Of a DNA stretch of 6,013 nt, positions 1 to 4,678 are shown in pieces; the first letter of the stretch is position 1; each line of letters opens with the position of its first letter. Origin of the DNA: an uncultured Thalassospira sp. GTDB taxonomy: Bacteria; Pseudomonadota; Alphaproteobacteria; Rhodospirillales_A; Thalassospiraceae. The notes below the pieces were generated by a model. It ran no database searches. It saw nothing but the letters and a program-made list of their open reading frames with translations, and was not told the origin of the DNA. The position numbers and the translations under genes were made by a program. Location of the stretch: contig CAMPHD010000212.1 of NCBI GenBank assembly GCA_946885765.1, positions 1 to 6,013 on the forward strand. The letters run 5' to 3'.

Positions 1-506
1 TCATCTTTGGCAAGGACAAGGTTACGACGGGTGCGTCTTCGGACATCAATATGGTGACGCAATACGCGCGCAAGATGGTGACTGAATGGGGGTTCTCGGA
101 CCTGCTTGGTAACGTCAAATATGTTGATAACCAGGAAGAAGTGTTCCTGGGACATAGCGTTGCCCAGCACAAGAACGTGTCCGAAAAAACCGCGCAGCTG
201 ATCGATGAGGAGGTTCGTCGTTATTCGGACGAAGCTTATGTTTTCGCCAAGCGGGTTCTGACCGAGCAACTTGACGATCTGCATGTTCTTGCCAAGGGGC
301 TTCTGGAATACGAAACCCTGTCGGGCAAGGAAATCGAGGCGCTTCTGCGTGGTGAGGAAATCAACCGTTCGGGCCATTCCAATGGCAGCGGCAAGGACAC
401 GGGCGGCGGACGCCGTTCGACGGTTCCGACCACTGGTGGCGCACGCAAGGAAAACCCGGGTGAAGGTGGCGGGGATTTGTCCCCGGAGCCGCAGCCGGGC
501 AGCTAA
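1..506 (+). CDS. ftsH: ATP-dependent zinc metalloprotease FtsH, C-terminal part (5' end outside the window)
   Basis: This is the 3' end of ftsH, in frame from position 3 and ending at TAA 504-506. About 167 residues are visible. FtsH is an inner-membrane AAA+ protease that degrades misassembled membrane proteins and short-lived cytosolic regulators. The membrane, AAA+ and HEXXH segments lie outside the window. What remains is the end of the M41 peptidase domain. The GASSDI stretch matches GASNDI of E. coli FtsH, whose Asp is the third zinc ligand; here the Asp codon is 42-44. It is followed by the family signatures MVTEWGFSDLLG, EVFLG and LLEYETLSGKEIEALL. After that comes a tail of about 55 residues rich in Gly, Ser and Pro, probably disordered, as FtsH tails usually are. 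folP starts 13 nt downstream on the same strand, an arrangement common in proteobacteria. The identification is secure; only the start is missing. Confidence 0.96.
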   Translation, partial: IFGKDKVTTGASSDINMVTQYARKMVTEWGFSDLLGNVKYVDNQEEVFLGHSVAQHKNVSEKTAQLIDEEVRRYSDEAYVFAKRVLTEQLDDLHVLAKGLLEYETLSGKEIEALLRGEEINRSGHSNGSGKDTGGGRRSTVPTTGGARKENPGEGGGDLSPEPQPGS

Positions 507-519
507 CTGAAAGAGACTG

Positions 520-1635
520 ATGGACAAGATCGAAGGATCGGTCCTGCGAAGCCCCGCCGATGTGCGGGGCTTCGCTGATTTTGGCGGACCGTTATATTAC
601 GCACCTACCGGTTTCATCGACCATGCCGATGATCCCAATACGTTACCGTTGGCCGGATCGCGCCGCGGATTTTCGGCACTTGAAATCATCCGTCGTCGCG
701 AAGGCGGCGGGGCTGAAAGCATGATCCTGCCGTTGCTGGCCCTTGAAGGCTGGGTCCAGAATTCAGGGCGTGTTGATGAAATCAATGACGTTCTGAACCG
801 TTTGACCACCAAGCGCGCCGATTTTGCCGGGCTTGATATGGCGTCCTGCCATGTCATGGGCATCGTCAATGTCACGCCAGACAGCTTTTCCGATGGTGGG
901 GATTACAACTCCACCGATCAGGCGATTGCACGCGCCCGCGTGCTGGCCGCACAGGGGGCATCCATCCTTGATATTGGCGGTGAATCGACCCGTCCGGGGG
1001 CGGAAGCCGTTTCCGAGGCTGACGAGATCGCCCGCGTTGTTCCGGTGATCCGTGCGTTGGCCGAAGACGGCCATTGCGTTTCCATTGATACCCGTCATGC
1101 AAGCGTGATGGAGGCCGCGATTGAGGCCGGTGCGGCCATCATCAATGACGTTACCGGGCTTGAGGGGGATGAGCGGTCAATGGAAGTTGTCGCCGCATCC
1201 GGCAAGCCGGTGATACTGATGCATATGCAGGGCGAGCCGGGCACGATGCAGGAAAACCCGCAATATGATTGCGCGGTTCTGGATGTTTATGACTATCTGC
1301 TGGACCGGATCGAAAGTTGCGAACGGGCAGGGATTGCGCGGGATCGTATCTGTGTCGATCCGGGCATTGGATTTGGCAAGTCGCTGTCGCATAATCTGGA
1401 ACTGTTATCGCGTCTGGCGATCTTCCATGGCCTGGGGTGCCCGGTTTTGCTGGGAACGTCGCGTAAATCGTTCATCGGCAAAATTGATCCTGCAGCCCCC
1501 CCCAAAGAGCGCCTTGGCGGGTCGATTGCATCGGCGATCAATGGCTGGCGTCACGGCGTTCAGATGATCCGTGTGCATGATGTGGGCGAGACGGTTCAGT
1601 CGATTTCCGTCACGACGGCGACGTCCATGGTATAG
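520..1635 (+). CDS. folP: Dihydropteroate synthase with N-terminal extension
   Basis: FolP condenses p-aminobenzoate with 6-hydroxymethyl-dihydropterin pyrophosphate to give dihydropteroate in folate synthesis. It is cytosolic and is the sulfonamide target. The TIM-barrel motifs are all present in the 371 residues: MGIVNVTPDSFSDGG (113-127), DIGGESTRPG (151-160), SIDTRH (188-193), IND (208-210), HMQG (235-238), DPGIGFGK (280-287), GTSRKS (312-317) and RVHD (351-354). The barrel starts near residue 110, whereas most bacterial FolP proteins are about 270-285 residues long. The extra roughly 108 residues include YYAPTGF and LPLAGSRRGF, which I recall from alphaproteobacterial FolP proteins. The start at 520 has GAAAGAG (509-515) as a ribosome site. 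I see no in-frame ATG, GTG or TTG between the hairpin at 546-575 and residue 44, so a start at 520 fits best if the extension is real. The gene probably shares transcripts with ftsH. glmM, often the next gene in other bacteria, is absent here. Confidence 0.95.
   Translation: MDKIEGSVLRSPADVRGFADFGGPLYYAPTGFIDHADDPNTLPLAGSRRGFSALEIIRRREGGGAESMILPLLALEGWVQNSGRVDEINDVLNRLTTKRADFAGLDMASCHVMGIVNVTPDSFSDGGDYNSTDQAIARARVLAAQGASILDIGGESTRPGAEAVSEADEIARVVPVIRALAEDGHCVSIDTRHASVMEAAIEAGAAIINDVTGLEGDERSMEVVAASGKPVILMHMQGEPGTMQENPQYDCAVLDVYDYLLDRIESCERAGIARDRICVDPGIGFGKSLSHNLELLSRLAIFHGLGCPVLLGTSRKSFIGKIDPAAPPKERLGGSIASAINGWRHGVQMIRVHDVGETVQSISVTTATSMV
546..575 (+). promoter_or_regulatory. Terminator-like 12-bp hairpin inside the 5' end of folP
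   Basis: The arms 546-557 and 564-575 are perfectly complementary over 12 bp (GCGAAGCCCCGC and GCGGGGCTTCGC) around a 6-nt loop. They are followed by TGATTTT (576-582). The shape resembles an intrinsic terminator with a short U-tract. It lies 39 nt after the ftsH stop, in codons 9-19 of folP as annotated. It may be the ftsH terminator or attenuator that folP translation reads through, or a structure that tunes folP expression. The hairpin is seen directly; its role is inferred. Confidence 0.6.
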
Positions 1636-1648
1636 CTTTCTTCGACTA

Positions 1649-1672
1649 TCAATCTATGGATGTATAGATTGA
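1649..1672. repeat. 9-bp perfect inverted repeat after folP
   Basis: TCAATCTAT (1649-1657) and ATAGATTGA (1664-1672) are exact reverse complements separated by GGATGT. The element starts 13 nt after the folP stop. It is AT-rich and has no following T-run, so it is a poor terminator. It could be an operator or a transcript 3'-end stabiliser. No function is assigned. Confidence 0.5.
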
Positions 1673-1693
1673 CGGCTTTCACCAACAATTTAT

Positions 1694-1745
1694 AAAAGGC
1701 CTGCGATTTTGTGTACTTTCGAGTGCCGGTTCTGCGGGCCTTTTT
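1694..1745 (+). terminator. Probable Rho-independent terminator of folP
   Basis: AAAAGGCCTGC (1694-1704) pairs with GCGGGCCTTTT (1734-1744) over 11 bp, with one G-T wobble, and the right arm runs into five Ts (1741-1745). The A-run on the left and T-run on the right are typical of a terminator. The 29-nt loop is longer than usual, which lowers confidence. It lies about 60 nt past the folP stop and would separate folP from the response regulator gene. Confidence 0.5.
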
Positions 1746-1801
1746 ATTGGTATGGGGAATCTGGCAATTTCTGACAGATTGTGCTTGGGGCTTGCGGATT
1801 T

Positions 1802-1828
1802 TTCCCAATCACCACATACCATTATAGA
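1802..1828 (+). promoter_or_regulatory. Weak candidate promoter for the response regulator gene
   Basis: TATAGA (1823-1828) is a possible -10 box. TTCCCA (1802-1807) is a possible -35 box with a 15-nt spacer. Each matches the sigma-70 consensus at four of six positions. The location is right, after the probable folP terminator and 70 nt before the gene, but the sequence match alone is weak. Confidence 0.25.
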
Positions 1829-1839
1829 TAAAACTAAAT

Positions 1840-1856
1840 GCGACCAGGAAGGTCGC
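1840..1856 (+). promoter_or_regulatory. GC-rich leader hairpin enclosing a ribosome-site-like loop
   Basis: GCGACC (1840-1845) and GGTCGC (1851-1856) form a perfect 6-bp stem with the loop AGGAA. The loop and right arm together make AGGAAGG (1846-1852), a good Shine-Dalgarno sequence placed 8 nt before the ATG at 1861. The structure is seen directly; a regulatory role is inferred. Confidence 0.4.
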
Positions 1857-1860
1857 GCAA

Positions 1861-1878
1861 ATGGTTGGTTCTGAGTAA
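1861..1878 (+). other. Possible five-codon leader peptide (MVGSE)
   Basis: ATG GTT GGT TCT GAG TAA follows AGGAAGG (1846-1852) by 8 nt and ends 19 nt before the first possible start of the response regulator gene. Its ribosome site lies partly in the loop and arm of the preceding hairpin, so it could be a translated upstream ORF. An ORF this short can easily arise by chance, and the sequence shows no homology or codon signal. Confidence 0.25.
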
Positions 1879-1897
1879 ACAGGTAAGGCGAAGTTGA

Positions 1898-2692
1898 ATG
1901 AACGGATACAGCGCGCGCGTGCGCGTTGAACAGCCGGAAAAGGCTGCGGGTCAGGAAACAATGGCGACTTGTGTTTTCGTGGTCGAGGATAATACCGATC
2001 TTAATCGGGATTTGTGCGAATACCTCGAGATGTGCGGGTTTGATGTTGTCGGTTGTGAAACCGGCGCAGCATTTCATCGCGCCCTGAAATCCAAAACACC
2101 GGCCGCGGTGATCCTTGATATCATGTTGCCCGATACCGACGGGTACGAACTGGCCAAATACGCACGCGCCAATCTTGAATGCGGCATCATGATGCTGACC
2201 TCGCTTGCGGGGATGGATCATCATTTGACCGGGTATAAATCCGGTGCCGATGTCTATCTGACCAAGGACAGCCCCCTTTCCGTGATCGAAGCCGCCTTGC
2301 GCCCGTTGCTGCGCCGGGTCGCCAAGGGCGAGAACGAGGCAGAAGCCGAACCTGAAGCATTGGCCCGCGAAGGTCGCTGGACGCTTGATATGCTGAACTG
2401 GACGCTCGGCAATTCCGATGGCAATTCTACGACCCTGACGGCGACGGAACGCACGATTGTGCGGTTGCTGGTCGAAGCCAACGGTGCCTGGTTGATGCGC
2501 CCGGAAATCGTTATGGCACTGGGCAAGGCCGATACCGCTGAAAACTGCCGCAATCTTGATACGGCAATCCGTCGTGTCCGCCAGAAGGTGCTTCGCGAAG
2601 TTGGCGAAGAATTGCCGATCCGGACGGCATATGGCCGCGGATATGCCTTTACATCCTCAGCTGTTATCATTGGCGTGTCTGAAAGTGCCTGA
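1898..2692 (+). CDS. OmpR-family DNA-binding response regulator
   Basis: This is a cytosolic two-component transcription regulator of up to 264 residues. The receiver domain runs from about residue 22 to 140. The acidic pocket is E30-D31, the phospho-acceptor is D74 in VILDIMLP (codon 2117-2119), the switch Thr is T101 and the conserved Lys is K123. K123 is followed by Asp, where most receivers have Pro. An acidic linker (about 143-157) leads to a winged-helix effector domain (about 160-252) ending in RTAYGRGYAF, typical of the OmpR/PhoB group. In-frame TGA lies just before ATG 1898, so this is the longest form, with AAGG (1885-1888) upstream. ATG 1961, preceded by AGGA (1953-1956), would start at MATCVFVVEDN, where receivers normally begin, and may be the true start. 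Two sensor kinases converge on this gene and are its likely partners by position. The regulon is unknown. Confidence 0.9.
   Translation: MNGYSARVRVEQPEKAAGQETMATCVFVVEDNTDLNRDLCEYLEMCGFDVVGCETGAAFHRALKSKTPAAVILDIMLPDTDGYELAKYARANLECGIMMLTSLAGMDHHLTGYKSGADVYLTKDSPLSVIEAALRPLLRRVAKGENEAEAEPEALAREGRWTLDMLNWTLGNSDGNSTTLTATERTIVRLLVEANGAWLMRPEIVMALGKADTAENCRNLDTAIRRVRQKVLREVGEELPIRTAYGRGYAFTSSAVIIGVSESA
1911..1926. repeat. 16-bp alternating purine-pyrimidine tract
   Basis: Strict GC/GT alternation runs for 16 bp and lies between the two candidate starts of the response regulator. Such tracts can adopt Z-DNA under negative supercoiling. The tract is seen directly; any function is speculative. Confidence 0.4.
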
Positions 2693-2701
2693 GATCGCTA
2701 T

Positions 2702-4678
2702 TTAGTCGCTGAATGATTCATTGATCTCGTCACAGGGCAGCAACAGACAAAGTTCGACACCGTCTGTGCCCTTGTCGCGCATTTTGATCGAACCGCCGTG
2801 CGCATCGACGATGCGCTGCGAAATGTGCAGTCCGAGTGCGCTTTGCAGCGATGCTGCTCCGACCTCGCGCCGGAACAGGGCATCGCTGATGCGGCGGATT
2901 TCATCACTGTTCAAATCCTGCCCGTGATACGGGATATCGATTTCCACAAGCCAGTCACTGTTGGGGCGTGCCGTCACATGAATGGGCGCGCCGTGGGCAT
3001 ATCGTCGTGCTGTTTCGATCAGGTTCATGATGGCAAGGCCGACAAGCGTGATATCGACATAGGTTTCCAGATGTTCGGTTCCGACACATTCAAGGGTAAT
3101 TTCGGCATCGGGGCGTGATGTGTTCGATACGAAATCGGCCAGCAGGCGATTGACCGGCACCAGTTCGCGCGCCAATGCAAAGTCGTTGTCGTCAATGCCG
3201 TCCTTGTTGAGGAAAATATCGACCAGACGCGATAGTTTTCGAGCCTGATCCTGAATGCGTTGCAGACGGTCGGTGATATCGATATGGGCATCGCGTAACC
3301 GCAAGGACAGCATTTCAGACGATCTTTGAATAACCGCAAGCGGTGTTCTGAATTCGTGGGACAGCATCGAAATCAGTTTGCGCTGTTCCCCGACAAGCGA
3401 CGTTGTCGCCGTGGCGACCTTGATGGCATCGATGCGTTCCTTTTCGATCCTTGACAGGCGAAACCCCATGATCAGGCCCATGGCACACATATGGAAAAGC
3501 AACGTGAATTGATGCAGCCCAAGTCTGGCGGGGGTTGCGGCAATCAATCCGGCATGGGTGATCTGCAAAAGGACGGCAGCCGCCGTCGGGACCGCAATCA
3601 CAACGAAATAGACCCAAAGTATCCATACTGTCGGGGCACGGATGATCCGATAGGCCAGAACGCCGCATAATGTCGTCAGAACCGCGGCATGCAGGGGCAC
3701 GATATAGGCACCATAGAGGGCATAAAGATCGGTGGTTGCGGTGAACATATAGGCGACTGAGAGCCCGCAATATATTTTGACGATCCGTGCGATCACCGCA
3801 TTATGCTTGTTCAGATCAAGAATGTAGAACCACAGGAAAACGGTCGCCGCCGCCCCCAGTGCGTTGGTTGCGCCAACAATCAGATCATTGGCATAAGGCC
3901 ATTCGGGTTGAACAATCGACAGGACAAGACCGTTGACCGATGAGGCCAGTGTGCCGACCAGCAGCACGCAGAAACCATATATCGCAACCGCCCGATCCCG
4001 CGCGAGGCCCCCCAGAAGGATATACACAATCCCCAGCATCAGGATGATCCCAAAATAGATGCTAAGCCCGGCATCACGTAGGCTCAGACTGGAAACAAGC
4101 TGATCAGTTGGCCAGATTCTGGCTATCAGCAACTGGGTGCTGTTTGATTTGGTGCGAATGAAAAGCGTGTAGTCCCCCGGTTCGAGTTGGGGGAAACGAT
4201 CAACATGATGACTGCTGCGTGTTGGTCGCTGGCTGGCCGGGATGCGATCACCCATATGGCTTTGCCATAAATGGCGCGATGTCCCCTGTTTGATCAGATA
4301 TGCATCGATGAAATTCATATAGCTTGGCTGAATTTCAAGGTGCAGGGGTTCGTGCAATCCATCCGGCACCGAAAGCTGCAACCGGTACCAGACAGTGTCA
4401 CCGGTATAGCCAAAGCTTGGAATGCCGGGGCTTGGTGTGAAATTCCCGACCGGCATATTTGCGACTTTATCGAGTGTCAGGTCGTTTGTCGGGTCTTCCA
4501 GCCACAGGACATGGCCATGCAGGTTAACCGGGTCGGAAATTCCCGGAAGAAGCGTTAATTGCCCGTTTTCCATGGTCTTGCCTTGTGTCGGGGTAAGCAA
4601 GGCATACAACATGATGACCAATACCAACGGCACCAGATGAAACAATCCGGGTTTGTACATATGGTTCTGACCGATCAT
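2702..4678 (-). CDS. 7TMR-DISM sensor histidine kinase homologue with a degenerate ATP-binding domain (probable pseudokinase, HK1)
   Basis: This is an inner-membrane sensor of 658 residues. A hydrophobic leader (about 11-30) precedes a periplasmic DISMED2-like domain (about 40-190, with TVWYRLQL and LHLEIQPSYMNFIDAYLI). About seven membrane segments follow (roughly 204-408, 7TMR-DISM). The HisKA helix carries H441 in LSHEFRTPLA, including the Thr at H+4 linked to phosphatase activity in this family. The C-terminal HATPase fold is recognisable but its nucleotide boxes are damaged. The N-box reads NLIETARRY, with T556 where the Mg-binding Asn belongs. The G1 DxGxG reads YHGQD (584-588). The G2 GxGxG reads QSALG (612-616). 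The frame is otherwise intact, so this does not look like a decaying pseudogene. Kinase activity is doubtful; a role as phosphatase, substrate or heterodimer partner is plausible. The start overlaps the HK2 stop in ATGA, with AAGGA 8 nt upstream. The 3' end lies 9 nt from the convergent response regulator. Confidence 0.9.
   Translation of the reverse strand: MIGQNHMYKPGLFHLVPLVLVIMLYALLTPTQGKTMENGQLTLLPGISDPVNLHGHVLWLEDPTNDLTLDKVANMPVGNFTPSPGIPSFGYTGDTVWYRLQLSVPDGLHEPLHLEIQPSYMNFIDAYLIKQGTSRHLWQSHMGDRIPASQRPTRSSHHVDRFPQLEPGDYTLFIRTKSNSTQLLIARIWPTDQLVSSLSLRDAGLSIYFGIILMLGIVYILLGGLARDRAVAIYGFCVLLVGTLASSVNGLVLSIVQPEWPYANDLIVGATNALGAAATVFLWFYILDLNKHNAVIARIVKIYCGLSVAYMFTATTDLYALYGAYIVPLHAAVLTTLCGVLAYRIIRAPTVWILWVYFVVIAVPTAAAVLLQITHAGLIAATPARLGLHQFTLLFHMCAMGLIMGFRLSRIEKERIDAIKVATATTSLVGEQRKLISMLSHEFRTPLAVIQRSSEMLSLRLRDAHIDITDRLQRIQDQARKLSRLVDIFLNKDGIDDNDFALARELVPVNRLLADFVSNTSRPDAEITLECVGTEHLETYVDITLVGLAIMNLIETARRYAHGAPIHVTARPNSDWLVEIDIPYHGQDLNSDEIRRISDALFRREVGAASLQSALGLHISQRIVDAHGGSIKMRDKGTDGVELCLLLPCDEINESFSD

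Noticed and set aside
236..448. Arg/Pro/Ser-rich minus-strand ORF opposite the ftsH tail
   Set aside because: Low-complexity shadow of the Gly/Ser-rich ftsH 3' end.
1679..2224. A 181-residue minus-strand ORF over the intergenic region and regulator start
   Set aside because: It is mostly antisense to the receiver domain, has no recognisable domain, and would conflict with a well-supported gene.
2702..4678. HK1 as a decaying pseudogene
   Set aside because: There is no frameshift or internal stop, the start and ribosome site are good, and the sensor, membrane and HisKA parts are all intact; only nucleotide-binding residues are altered.
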